Shown here in pieces: positions 34,154-44,400 of a stretch of 64,000 nucleotides of DNA. The position numbers and the translations under genes were made by a program. A model generated the notes under the pieces. It made no database searches. It was not told the DNA's origin and saw nothing but the letters and a program-made list of their open reading frames with translations. Position 1 is the stretch's first letter. Each line of letters begins with the position of its first letter. Origin of the DNA: Clostridium facile (GTDB taxonomy: Bacteria; Bacillota; Clostridia; Oscillospirales; Ruminococcaceae); assembly GCF_014297275.1 (NCBI RefSeq), contig NZ_JACOQK010000001.1, forward strand, positions 2,108,001 through 2,172,000. The letters run 5' to 3'.

Positions 34154-35305
34154 ATGAGTTCTTTTGCTGTAAAAACAAAAGTTTTTTCAGGCGTAGATGC
34201 GTTTGAATATCTAAAGGGCTATCCAATCCAAAATGTATATATTATTACTGACCCATTTGCAGCTTCTTCTGGCATGATTAAAAACCTGACCGATGTTCTG
34301 GATCAGATGGGAGCAAAATATACTGTTTTCAGCGATGTTGTTGCTGATCCACCAATGAATGTTATCATCGATGGTATTGCCCAGGCAATGGAAGTAAAAC
34401 CAGATTCCATCATGGCGATGGGTGGCGGTTCTGCGATTGATACTGCAAAAGCAATCAGCTATTTTTACATGAAAATCGCTCAGGTTCCAAAACCATTCTG
34501 TGTTGCTATTCCTACTACATCTGGTACTGGTTCTGAAGTAACCGCATTTGCAGTTGTTTCTGATAAAGAAAAAAATGTAAAATATCCATTGGTTGATGAT
34601 ATTATGCTGCCAGATGTGGCAATCCTCAACCCTAAATTAACCTTAAGCGTTCCACCGGCTGTTACTGCAGATACTGGTATGGACGTTTTAACCCATGCGA
34701 TTGAAGCTTATGTTTCTACTGGTGCAACTGATTTTTCTGATACATTAGCAGAAAAAGCCGTACAGATTATTTTTAAATATCTGCCAATGGCGTATGATAA
34801 TGGAAATGATATTCATGCGCGTGAAAAATTACACAACGCTTCCTGTATGGCTGGCATGGCATTTAATAACGCGAATTTGGGAATCAACCATTCCATTGCC
34901 CATGCAATCGGCGCTAAATTCCATGTTCCACATGGCCGTGCCAATGCAATTATTTTACCGTATATTATTGCATTTAATGCTGGTATGCGTGTAATTTCCA
35001 AAGAAGATTGTTCTTATGCTATGAGAAAATACGCAAAATTAGCCCATTTAATGGGTGTCGGTGCAGGAAGTAATCGCCAAAGTGTAAAGAACTTTATTCA
35101 ATTAGTAGAAGGATTAATTGACGCTTTGGGTATTCCAGTAAGTTTGAGAGATCAGGATATTAATGAAGATGATTACAAAGGGTTCCGCAATATTATTGCA
35201 GAAAATGCAATGGCGGATGCTTGTACTCCTTCTAATCCACGTGTTCCAACCACTCATCAAATCCGTGAACTGTTGGATATGTGCTATTATCATACTGCAT
35301 TATAA
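34154..35305 (+). CDS. Iron-containing alcohol dehydrogenase
   Basis: A 383-residue group III alcohol dehydrogenase. The nucleotide-binding GGGSAIDTAKAI is near residue 95. The iron-site residues are in TGMDVLTHAIEAY (Asp near 176), NHSIAHAIGAKFHVPHGRAN (two His around 258-272) and the following GRAN motif. The start follows AAGGAG. The promoter is consensus-perfect, so expression should be strong. Family members reduce acetaldehyde, propionaldehyde or lactaldehyde. Because this window is rich in rhamnosidases, lactaldehyde reduction to 1,2-propanediol is an attractive but unproven role. Confidence 0.9.
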   Translation: MSSFAVKTKVFSGVDAFEYLKGYPIQNVYIITDPFAASSGMIKNLTDVLDQMGAKYTVFSDVVADPPMNVIIDGIAQAMEVKPDSIMAMGGGSAIDTAKAISYFYMKIAQVPKPFCVAIPTTSGTGSEVTAFAVVSDKEKNVKYPLVDDIMLPDVAILNPKLTLSVPPAVTADTGMDVLTHAIEAYVSTGATDFSDTLAEKAVQIIFKYLPMAYDNGNDIHAREKLHNASCMAGMAFNNANLGINHSIAHAIGAKFHVPHGRANAIILPYIIAFNAGMRVISKEDCSYAMRKYAKLAHLMGVGAGSNRQSVKNFIQLVEGLIDALGIPVSLRDQDINEDDYKGFRNIIAENAMADACTPSNPRVPTTHQIRELLDMCYYHTAL

Positions 35306-35318
35306 TAAACAAAAAATA

Positions 35319-35350
35319 AAAGACCGTATCGGTTAGGTACGGTCTTTTTT
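35319..35350 (+). terminator. Terminator of the alcohol dehydrogenase gene
   Basis: A 10-bp stem AAAGACCGTA/TACGGTCTTT with a 9-base loop and a T run, just after the stop. Confidence 0.88.
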
Positions 35351-35701
35351 ATTAGTATAAACTTTATTTTCCTGTTTCAACTGCATGGTTTATTTAAGAA
35401 ATAAGATAAAAAATCAATTTTTAAGCCATATACATTGATTGTTAATATCTGTATAGGCGATATAAACTCTTCATATTACATGTAATATGAAAATATTTTA
35501 CTTGTACTGATATAATTTAACATTTAAATAATAGGAATTGTTTGTTAAGTATTTTTAAAATACTGCCTAAATTATTGTACTTAGATTCATTTTTTAACAA
35601 TAATATATTTATTTCTTTTATTTTTTCAACTTTTAATTTGTTGAATGTTTAAAAAATGCTATTGAATAACATTATATTGAAAATTTCACAAACATAGAAA
35701 C
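35351..35701. other. Very AT-rich gap with a perfect 22-bp palindrome
   Basis: No gene is supported in this 351-bp stretch. It contains a perfect palindrome of 22 bp at 35470-35491 (core ATTACATGTAAT) with no T run on either strand. It is therefore more likely a protein-binding or extrusion site than a terminator. Confidence 0.5.
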
Positions 35702-35734
35702 AAAACTGAAAGCCTTAATAAGGCTTTCAGTTTT
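35702..35734. terminator. Bidirectional terminator of GH106-like B
   Basis: A 15-bp perfect stem AAAACTGAAAGCCTT/AAGGCTTTCAGTTTT with T runs on both strands, 11 bp beyond the minus-strand stop. Confidence 0.9.
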
Positions 35735-35744
35735 GTTATTATAA

Positions 35745-38700
35745 CTATTTTTTCTTACGGGTAATCAGGATTGCTGCACCTGCTACTGCCAATACTGCCA
35801 TACCTGCGATTGGGGCAATGTCCCCTGTTTTTGCTGCGTTCGCTTTGGTTGTTGTGCTTTCCTGTCCCGTTTGGGTAGCATTGTTGTTGGTAGTTGGTGT
35901 TTCAGTTTCTGTTCCTTCTACTGCTACTAAACTATCCATTGCAGCCTGCACAGATTGTACTGCTACGTCTACTTCTTCCTGAGTTGCGTTTTCATTTGCT
36001 AATACTGCATTCGCATCTTTTAATGCCGCTTCCAGTACTGCGTAGCTTTTTGCTGTGTATACATTCGCATCTATCTGATTTGCTTTTGCTACTACTTCTT
36101 CCAGGATAGATTTATCTGCTTTGTATCTCAGGTTCAACATTGCGTTTAACAGCTTATCTGCTACTTCATTGATTTCCGCCTGCATTGCGTCTCCGTCTTT
36201 GTATACGCTCTGAGCTGCTTCCAATGCTGTGGTAAATTCCGCTTGACCTGCTTCTACATACTTACTCAGGTCGATTCCTTCTGCTGCTGCGATCAAGCTT
36301 GCTAACTCTGTTTTATCGCCTGCTACAAATCCCAACTTATGGATTTCGTTTAGCAAGGTTTTCCATGCTGCATCCACTTCTTCTTGAGTTGCTGCATCAT
36401 TTTCTGCTACTGCTTTCGCATTTGTCAATGCTTCATCAAAGGATTTTTGTACACTTTCGATGGCATTATCATATTCACCACTTGCTTTTGCTGCATCTGC
36501 GTATTCGATAATAGAATTTAAGATGCCTTTATCTGCTGTTTCCTGTGGTGTCGCAGAAATGACAACCTCTGTATATGGGCTTAATATAACCGAGGTCAAT
36601 CCCAAAGAAATTGGATCAGTACCATTCATTTGAGGCATGCCACCTTCTGGTGTATACGCCATATTTTCTACCACTGCACGGTTAAACATGGAAGTCGCCA
36701 ATTTAATAGTAATTTCGTTTTCACCGGCTTTTAGATAGCCGCCTAAATCGACAGTATCGGTGATGTTATCAATGTCTGGGATTGTCATACCATTAATAGA
36801 GATTTCTGTTACCTGGTCATGGTTATATGCAAACTTCATGGTTGCGCCATTTTCGCTGGTCCAGTTTTCTGGTAAGTTAAATTTTTTGGTGTAATATCCA
36901 ATACCAATCACATTTTGCATAGAAGCTACACCTAATTGTTGTAATTGTTCTTCAGTCACAGGAAGGTCTTTCCAATCACCCAAAGCAACATTATCAAAGT
37001 TTACTGTGGTAACAACGGATTTGCTTGGGTCTTTATACAATGGATAGGTTGGTTCTACACCTGGAATCATTTCATCCTGTATATTATCAGTAGACTTGTC
37101 TGGACCCCAACTTTGTAGTTCTAGGCTCCATCCTTCGCCGCTTAAATCGATATCTTCAAAATGGTTATTGATGGTTGTAGATTTTGTGGATCCATCTGAT
37201 AGGGTAGTTTCATAGGTTCCAGTTTCGTTGGAACGCAGGGTGATCTCTCCATCTTTATTATATTGTACCGTACCGCCAGTTTTAGAAACCGCATGCACAT
37301 CCTGCACTTCAGGGAAGTTTGTTGTATCATTTGTAATCGCAATCCAGGTGGATTCGCCGCCGGATAAGTTGATGTGGGTTGTGATGGTTCCATCCCCATT
37401 TACGGTATAATCCGCTATTGGAGTAATTTCTCCTGTCCAAGCATCCAACATATATGGGATACCATCTCCGGTTAAAGTAACATCTGTATCCACTTTTTTG
37501 CCGGATTTATATTTTTCATTTTCACCATCATCAATCATACCGGAGTTTTGCTGTACTGGATTATTGTAAAGGAAATAGTAGTTGCTTGCATCTGTAGCAT
37601 CCACATAATGGGAGGTTTCCAACTGAGATTCAGTATAAGAAGCATAAGAAGAAACGGACATTTCCTCTAATAAGCTTAAAATTTCTGCTTCGGTAGAAGC
37701 GATTTTTACATTGTTATAGGTTTTTAACTGGTCAAATAATGCGAGCATTGCCTTATCATTATTAGTAGCAGTACCGGTTCCATATACTTGGGTTGGCTGG
37801 GAATTATAGAGGATGATTGGTAAACCAGCTTGTGCGTATTCCAGGATGGTTTGCATCGCATCGGTGGAAATGGTAGAAACTTCGTTTAAGACCAGTGCTT
37901 TGTATCCTGGACCTTCTGGGTAGATAACGCCATCTTTTACAGTTGCGTTGTCCAAATCCAACAGAGCTTCACTCATAATATTGTAAGAGTAGCCGTTGTC
38001 CAATAATTCTTGGAAATTGTTTCCGTGTGCATTAGAGAAGGTTGTCAACTTATCATTTAGAATAGCTAAATCTACTTTTGCTTCTCCTGTTTGCAGGATT
38101 GCTTGGTTGCGTGCCATATAGTTTGCTAAGGTATCCATATCCTCCCAATAAGGTTGGCGGTAAGAATAAGAACCACAGAAATTGTTGCCAAACGCCATCC
38201 AGCCTGGCCAGCTTGCGTTGTAGCCATTATAGGATTTGGAATAAGGTGTTCCATGAAGAATCAAGTGATTCACCCCACCCGAGAAGTTTTGGGTTACTTC
38301 TGTCGCAACGTCTGCCCAATTAATTTGTAGATTACCAAATCCAGTAACAGCTTCCATGGACAAATAGGTTTTGTCAGCCAGATTTACTGCTGCGGATAAG
38401 TTCCTTAAACCATCACCTTTGGTTCCATTATCTCCTTCTGGGATATCCAGTGTTGCGGAAGCACCAGCAATATCCAAACCTGGTAAGGAGTATGGCTGCG
38501 CGCGATAGGTGTAGTTAAAAGTAGAGGCCCATTCGCTAATTGGAGCGGCATGGACAGTTTCATATAATTCACCCAATAGGTTGTTATAATCCTGTGAGAT
38601 TTTTTCGCTTAAAGAAGTATCATTAAAACTGTTTGTTCCCAACGCCATAACAATTGGGAACTCATCGGTATATTGGTAATTTTCCTGCTCCAATTCCTCC

Positions 38701-39947
38701 ATTAGATTATAAGACCAAAAAGCACCGGTATGACTGGCTTCAATAGAATCCTCAAAAATACTGGAACCATTTTCTTTTAATAAAGAGACTAGTTCTTCAT
38801 CATTTAAGATACTTTTATTCCAATAATCAAAGATCGCATCAACACCATCGCGATTAAAATAGTTTGTAACATAAGATCTTGCGTACATTGCATCACTGAT
38901 TCCACCAAATGGAGCATCAGACATAATTTGTCCTGTACCACGGCGGTAGGTAGTAACAACAACATAATCGCCGGCTTGGATAGCGTCTCCTTCACTGGAA
39001 GTATAACCAGAAATATTTGTGGCACTTAAATCAGCTTGGTAATAGTTCTGCCAGTCAGCCATTCGTTTGCGGTTTCCATTTTCATCAATTTTTTTGTTAA
39101 AGCTTTGAGAAAAATCCGCGTCTTCCGCTGGAGCCTCACCAAAGATATTCAATACATTGTTTTGGTAATTCATTGAGGCGTCAACGCGGCCGTCTGCCTG
39201 ATATTCATTGAAGGTTGCTTCATCCGGTACGCCGGCCGCATATCCATCCCCTGTGGTGGAAGTATTTAAATCAATGATGGAATCCAAATCATATATTACG
39301 GTGCCATCCTCTTTTACAGAATCTACTTTTACCAAAGAAGAGGATACTAAAGTATCTGTAAAGAGAAATACTCCTGGTTTTAGCGCTTCTACTCTATCCT
39401 GTGTTTTTTGTTCCGGTAAAGTTAGTTTGTAAGAATTGGATTGTAAATCATCAGCGGTTACTTTTGTAACTGTACTTGTAATTTCTTGAGAAGCAGCATC
39501 ATCATTAGGGTCAATATTATTAATGGTTGTTGGCCAATGTGCAGTAATCGTAATATCTACAATAAATCCACCCTCTACTTTTTTAGCGGCTTTTAATACC
39601 TTTTTTAAAGTATTATTCCATGCTTCAGTACCCCAGCCTACTACTTTTGCATCTTCACTAGCAATATTGCTAGAGCTTGACAGCATGGTAACTTCTACAC
39701 CACCAAAACCGGCTTCTGCCAATTCCATAATCTGTTTTTCCACAGTGTCATATTCATCAATACCAGCACCACCATCTGGGAACCACATTCTAGCCATTGG
39801 TTTTTGTGTATAACTTGGGTTCTGAAATGCGGAAATAACAGAACCGGATGCTGTTTGGTCAGTAGCGCCTGCTGGCAAAGCAGTGGCAACACTGGTTACT
39901 ACCATAGCGGTTGCCAAGACGGCTGCCAATAATTTTGTTCGTTTCAT
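35745..39947 (-). CDS. Cell-surface GH106-like alpha-L-rhamnosidase B with FIVAR stalk
   Basis: A 1400-residue secreted enzyme. The signal peptide is about 1-28 (LPAGA). The GH106-type core starts with MARMWFPDGGAG (51-62) and AGFGGVEV (79-86), continues through IFEDSIE (397-403), FNYTYRAQPYSLPG (477-490), the acidic DIPEGDN (501-507), LSMEAV (529-534) and GVNHLILHG (558-566), and is followed by a beta-sandwich around 960-1110. Three FIVAR helical repeats (about 1136-1345) form a stalk, then a Thr/Asn linker and AAKTGD, a hydrophobic segment and RKKK. The stalk is nearly identical to those of enzyme C and the GH78 protein. The gene is monocistronic and has GGGAGG before ATG 39947. The activity is probably on rhamnosides; the exact linkage is unknown. 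Confidence 0.8.
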   Translation of the reverse strand: MKRTKLLAAVLATAMVVTSVATALPAGATDQTASGSVISAFQNPSYTQKPMARMWFPDGGAGIDEYDTVEKQIMELAEAGFGGVEVTMLSSSSNIASEDAKVVGWGTEAWNNTLKKVLKAAKKVEGGFIVDITITAHWPTTINNIDPNDDAASQEITSTVTKVTADDLQSNSYKLTLPEQKTQDRVEALKPGVFLFTDTLVSSSLVKVDSVKEDGTVIYDLDSIIDLNTSTTGDGYAAGVPDEATFNEYQADGRVDASMNYQNNVLNIFGEAPAEDADFSQSFNKKIDENGNRKRMADWQNYYQADLSATNISGYTSSEGDAIQAGDYVVVTTYRRGTGQIMSDAPFGGISDAMYARSYVTNYFNRDGVDAIFDYWNKSILNDEELVSLLKENGSSIFEDSIEASHTGAFWSYNLMEELEQENYQYTDEFPIVMALGTNSFNDTSLSEKISQDYNNLLGELYETVHAAPISEWASTFNYTYRAQPYSLPGLDIAGASATLDIPEGDNGTKGDGLRNLSAAVNLADKTYLSMEAVTGFGNLQINWADVATEVTQNFSGGVNHLILHGTPYSKSYNGYNASWPGWMAFGNNFCGSYSYRQPYWEDMDTLANYMARNQAILQTGEAKVDLAILNDKLTTFSNAHGNNFQELLDNGYSYNIMSEALLDLDNATVKDGVIYPEGPGYKALVLNEVSTISTDAMQTILEYAQAGLPIILYNSQPTQVYGTGTATNNDKAMLALFDQLKTYNNVKIASTEAEILSLLEEMSVSSYASYTESQLETSHYVDATDASNYYFLYNNPVQQNSGMIDDGENEKYKSGKKVDTDVTLTGDGIPYMLDAWTGEITPIADYTVNGDGTITTHINLSGGESTWIAITNDTTNFPEVQDVHAVSKTGGTVQYNKDGEITLRSNETGTYETTLSDGSTKSTTINNHFEDIDLSGEGWSLELQSWGPDKSTDNIQDEMIPGVEPTYPLYKDPSKSVVTTVNFDNVALGDWKDLPVTEEQLQQLGVASMQNVIGIGYYTKKFNLPENWTSENGATMKFAYNHDQVTEISINGMTIPDIDNITDTVDLGGYLKAGENEITIKLATSMFNRAVVENMAYTPEGGMPQMNGTDPISLGLTSVILSPYTEVVISATPQETADKGILNSIIEYADAAKASGEYDNAIESVQKSFDEALTNAKAVAENDAATQEEVDAAWKTLLNEIHKLGFVAGDKTELASLIAAAEGIDLSKYVEAGQAEFTTALEAAQSVYKDGDAMQAEINEVADKLLNAMLNLRYKADKSILEEVVAKANQIDANVYTAKSYAVLEAALKDANAVLANENATQEEVDVAVQSVQAAMDSLVAVEGTETETPTTNNNATQTGQESTTTKANAAKTGDIAPIAGMAVLAVAGAAILITRKKK

Positions 39948-40136
39948 TTTTTCCTCCCTAATAAAACATTATCTTGTGTGAAATGGTTTATGTTGCTATC
40001 ATTTTATCACCTTATATCCTGTACAACAATGACTTTAGATGATGATAAGAATTGCGAAACTTGACATCTATTTGCGTGAAGCAAAAAAATACCGATTTAT
40101 TTTGTGCAATATATACAACGAACAAATAGGAACAAT

Positions 40137-40178
40137 AAAAACAGCAAGGAAATCCAGGTGGATTTCCTTGCTGTTTTT
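40137..40178. terminator. Terminator of AraC regulator 2
   Basis: A long perfect stem with 19-bp arms (AAAAACAGCAAGGAAATCC and complement) whose T run on the minus strand follows the regulator's stop codon, which overlaps the stem. Between it and the GH106-like B start (39948-40136) there is no gene. Confidence 0.88.
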
Positions 40179-41166
40179 ATCGGGAAGCTCTATGCTGGCT
40201 TCGATATTCTTTTGGGGAACAATGGTATTTTTGTTTGAAGTTGCGAAAAAAATTGCTCACGTTTTGATATCCTACCATTTCCGCAATGGTTTCTACGCCT
40301 AAATCTGATTGGCAAAGATAATTTTCCGCAATCTGAAACCGTATATCGGATAAAATCTCAGAAAAAGTTTTTCCAGTCTGTTTTTTAATCATGCGGGATA
40401 AATGGGCCTCAGAATAATGGAATTGCTCCGCCATTGAAGCTAAATTTACGGTAGCGTAATTCAATTGGATATACTGTAAAATTTCCGGTAGCTTTCCCGA
40501 TTGTATTAACTGATGATTTTGCTCCGTTACTTGGTTTTTGTGTATCCTGGCAATCTGCCCTAATACTAAGATTAAATTTGCTACCACCATCTGTTTATAG
40601 AATGGCTTCCGGTCAAAATGTTCTAGGATTAAGGCGTGAATATACTGTTCCATTTCAGGATCAATGGGAAACACCAGGTAATTTTTAATCATTTCATCAT
40701 GATAGGTAGAATGAAAGAAAAAATGGAAAATTGTATAATCCTTATCAATAATATTTAAAAGCTGTTTTTCTACAAAATCCCGTTGGATCATAATATTGTA
40801 GATAACGGCGTTGGAATCGTTACAATTCAAGACATGGCGGGTATCGGGATTCATCAAAAGCAGCTGTTTTGGATTTAGTAAAATATCTTCTTTTTGGTTT
40901 ACAATGGTGTGCATTTCTCCTTTATAAACATAGATTAGTTCAAAAAAATCGTGATAATGGGGATATTTAATATGAGGTCCTGGAGTGACAGGATCATGAA
41001 GATTTATATCAACTGCCCAGCCATGTTCCATCAAACTGCTTTGTAAAATGCGGAACTCCCCTGTTTTTTCAATCTGCTGCATAATGGAATGCAATGGTTC
41101 TGTGTTAGGTAGAACAATGGGGGCAGGAATGTGTTCCCGAATAGTATAGTAATCCAGAGTTGCCAT
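40177..41166 (-). CDS. AraC family regulator with cupin sensor (regulator 2)
   Basis: A 329-residue regulator with a cupin sensor (YPHYHDFFELIYVYKGEMH and LLLMNPDTRHVL, about 70-125) and a C-terminal AraC DNA-binding domain (about 225-325) containing FHYSEAHLSRMIKKQTGKTF and VGYQNVSNFFRNFKQKYHCSP. ATG 41166 follows AAAGGA by 8 bases; an in-frame start at 41187 lacks a site. It lies between two GH106-like genes and is divergent from enzyme C, with 294 bp between them holding direct repeats 21 bp apart. It is the likely activator of enzyme C and perhaps of enzyme B. Confidence 0.9.
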   Translation of the reverse strand: MATLDYYTIREHIPAPIVLPNTEPLHSIMQQIEKTGEFRILQSSLMEHGWAVDINLHDPVTPGPHIKYPHYHDFFELIYVYKGEMHTIVNQKEDILLNPKQLLLMNPDTRHVLNCNDSNAVIYNIMIQRDFVEKQLLNIIDKDYTIFHFFFHSTYHDEMIKNYLVFPIDPEMEQYIHALILEHFDRKPFYKQMVVANLILVLGQIARIHKNQVTEQNHQLIQSGKLPEILQYIQLNYATVNLASMAEQFHYSEAHLSRMIKKQTGKTFSEILSDIRFQIAENYLCQSDLGVETIAEMVGYQNVSNFFRNFKQKYHCSPKEYRSQHRASR

Positions 41167-41275
41167 CTTCTTTATCCTTTCATTCAATCAATGATCTTTT
41201 TCTTTCATACTACCTGATATAAGGAGAAAAATCAAGGGAATATTTTTCTTTTAAAAGAAAGAACAGTCATAAAAA

Positions 41276-41304
41276 ACCGTTGTAAGGTCATGGGAGACCG
41301 TTGT
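41276..41304. promoter_or_regulatory. Direct-repeat half-sites, probable AraC operator
   Basis: Two exact copies of ACCGTTGT at 41276-41283 and 41297-41304, 21 bp apart, on the same face of the helix. This is the classical spacing of AraC-family half-sites. They are about 80 bp upstream of the enzyme C -35 element. Confidence 0.5.
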
Positions 41305-41351
41305 TTTTTATTGGAGTAAGCGTTAAAATAACTTCTGTTATTTATACAAAC

Positions 41352-41429
41352 TACCTATAAAATATTATGAATCATGCTGTTTTTTGATAAAAAGATAGCA
41401 TAACGTTTTAATGGATTATTTTATAGGTA
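41352..41429 (+). promoter_or_regulatory. Promoter of GH106-like C enclosed by 13-bp inverted repeats
   Basis: TACCTATAAAATA (41352-41364) and its exact complement TATTTTATAGGTA (41417-41429) enclose 52 bp. Within them are TTGATA (41384-41389), a 17-bp spacer and TTTAAT (41407-41412), pointing to enzyme C. Either an invertible promoter or a large operator fits. Confidence 0.5.
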
Positions 41430-41460
41430 AAATTGACGTTCTTAAGGAGGAGAATGAACT

Positions 41461-44400
41461 ATGAAAAAACGTACAAGAGTGCTTTCCGCCCTTTTGGCGG
41501 CGGCATTGGCTGGTTCTGTAGTAGGGGCAAACCTTCCGGTTTTCGCTACAGATGACAGTGTAACCGCAACGGTTGTGGATTCGTTTAAAGACCCATCTTC
41601 AGAAGCAAAACCAATGGCGCGTTTTTGGTTCCCGGATGCCGGTGCGGGTTTGCCAGATTCGGATTATAAGAACATGGTAGGAGATTTGATCCGCCAACTA
41701 GCTGATGGTGGATTTGGTGGTGTGGAAATTACCATGCTGGCTGACTCCAACAGTTATGACAACGACACAGCCGCAGAAATCGGATGGGGTTCCGACGCGT
41801 GGGCTGAAGTGCTTTCCCAAGCAGTTTATGCTGCCAATCAAATTGAGGGCGGCTTCCGTGTGGATGTTACCATTACAGCACATTGGCCACCAGTTATTAA
41901 CAGCATTGATCCAAATGATGACCAACAGCAACAGGAACTTACTTATGTGGTACAAAAACTGACCAATGCGGATTTAAGCGATACCACAATCGACCTGGAC
42001 TTGCCAGAAATGAAAACACAGGATTTTTCCAATACCCAAAATTTAATTGCTACTTTCCTGTTCCAGGATAAAATTGTTTCTTCTGCAATTGCGAAAGTTG
42101 CCTCTGTAGATGAAAACGGCAATCCAGTAATTGATTATGATTCCCTTACAGAATTAAACACATCTGTAAAACCAGACGCAGGTTATGCGGTTGGTATTCC
42201 AGAACAAGGGGTATCCGCTTTAAAACAGGATAAATCCGGCGCTATGGTTGCGGTAACTCCTGGTGAAAATGGATATATGCTTTTAGACGAACAAACGGTT
42301 ATTTGGAAAACTGGAGAAAATAAAGGTAAAATCATCGAAGGCGCTATTGTGGAAATAGAAAATGCCGGTATGCCATGGGCTTCTACAAAAGTAACATTAA
42401 ATGGGGAAGATATCACATCTCAGGCAACAATATTTGATAAAGGGACTTTAGTACAATACGATGAAGCTACGGATACTTACTCTAACGAAGGGCTAGTAGC
42501 TGTAGTTAATAACGATACTTTTGGTGACCGGGAAAGGATGGCGGATTGGCAGGATATTTATCAGGTAAATGAAAGCGATCTCAGTGCAGAAGCAGTAGAA
42601 GCAATCCAAAATTCTTCTGATGACACCATCCAAGCTGGCGATTATGTTTTGGTTAATACATACCGCAGAGGTACCGGTCAGATTATGTCCGGTGGACAAA
42701 CCATTACTATGCCAAACAGGACGTATGCTGTTGATTATTTCAACGAAGAGGGAATTCAGGAAGTCATTGATTACTGGAATGAAAACATGCTGCCACATGT
42801 TTCCCCAGACTGTGGCGGAAAAAGTTTGGCGGAACTGATGAAAATCAACGGTGGTAGTATTTTTGAGGACTCCATTGAAATCCATCGTACAGGTAGCATT
42901 TGGACTGCAAACATGTTGGAAGACTTTGAAGCCAGCCAAGGCTATGATGTTGGAAAATACGCTGGTGTTATCGCCGGAGTTTCCACTAATAAAGCAGATG
43001 AAGCGGAACGTGTTACCGAAGACTACAATTTGGTATTAGGGGAACTGTATTCCTCCGACCATGCTGATAAGATTATGGAATGGACAAAATCCTTTGGCTA
43101 TACATACCGTGCTCAAGCTTACACACTATCTGGATTGGATGTTGCTGGTGCGGCAAATGCAATTGATATTCCAGAAGGGGATAACTCTACAGCTGGAGAT
43201 GGTATCCGTAATTTGGCGTCCGCTGCAAATGTAGGTGACAAAGAATTCCTTTCGATGGAAGCCCTGACCTCCGCTAGTGACCATCCAGTGTGGTATGAAG
43301 CACTTCGTGAGATTAATATGAATTTATCCGATGGGATAAACCGCATTATCCTACATGGCATCCCATTTACAAAATCCTATACCGATGTAAACAACGAGTG
43401 GCCAGGCTGGACCTTTATGTCATACGGTTGTTGGGCTCCTCGCCAACCATTCTGGGAGGACATGGATCTTATGAGCAACTACTTTGCGAGAATCCAATCT
43501 GTTACCCAAGAGGGGACAGTAAAAATTCCAGTTGCTATTATGAATGATAAAACAAAATCATTCCAATGCTTGAACGGTACCATGTTCCCAACCTTGCTGA
43601 ACAATGGCTATACTTACAATATTCTAAGTGAAGCTGTATTGGAAGATGAGGGTGCGGTTGCTGCAAATGGTGTTCTGTGCCCAGATACAGCGGGTTATCA
43701 GGTTCTGGTGTTAAAAGAAGTGAATAGCATGTCCTGTGAAACACTGGAAAAAATCATTGGCTTCGCCAATGCCGGTGTGAAAATTGTTTCTTATAACAGC
43801 AATCCGACTAGCGTATATGGCACAGAAAAAGCGGATAATTCTGATGCTAAACTGCAAGAACTATATGCTCAACTGCAAACAAACGCAAACTTTAAAGCAG
43901 TAACTACAGAAGAAGAATTATTAGCATACCTGGATTCCTGTGATATCGAAACAGGAGTTAGCTATGACCAAGAAGGGTTGGAAGTTACCCATGTAAAAGA
44001 TAGTGCCGATGATACAAACTATTATTTCTTCTTTAATGAACACAATATTGGGGAAGACCCTTCTGGTGGCATGGGAATTGGTTCGGACTTCAGCAAAGCT
44101 GATTATCAGCCAATCGAAACCACCGTTACTCTGGAAGGAGAAGGCACTCCTTATATGTTAGACCCGATTTCCGGTGAGATTACCCCAATCTCTGATTACT
44201 CTGTAACAGAAGATAGAAAAATTGAAATGACCCTTTCTCTCGAAGCACTTAACACAACTATTTTAGCAGTAACCAGTAATACGGAAGATTTTCCAGATCC
44301 ATCTACTGCTCCAGCGGAAAAAACCTACACAGATAGCATTGATTTAAGCAACGAAAAATGGAATTTAGATATCCAAAGCTGGGGGCCAGACGCATCTGTA

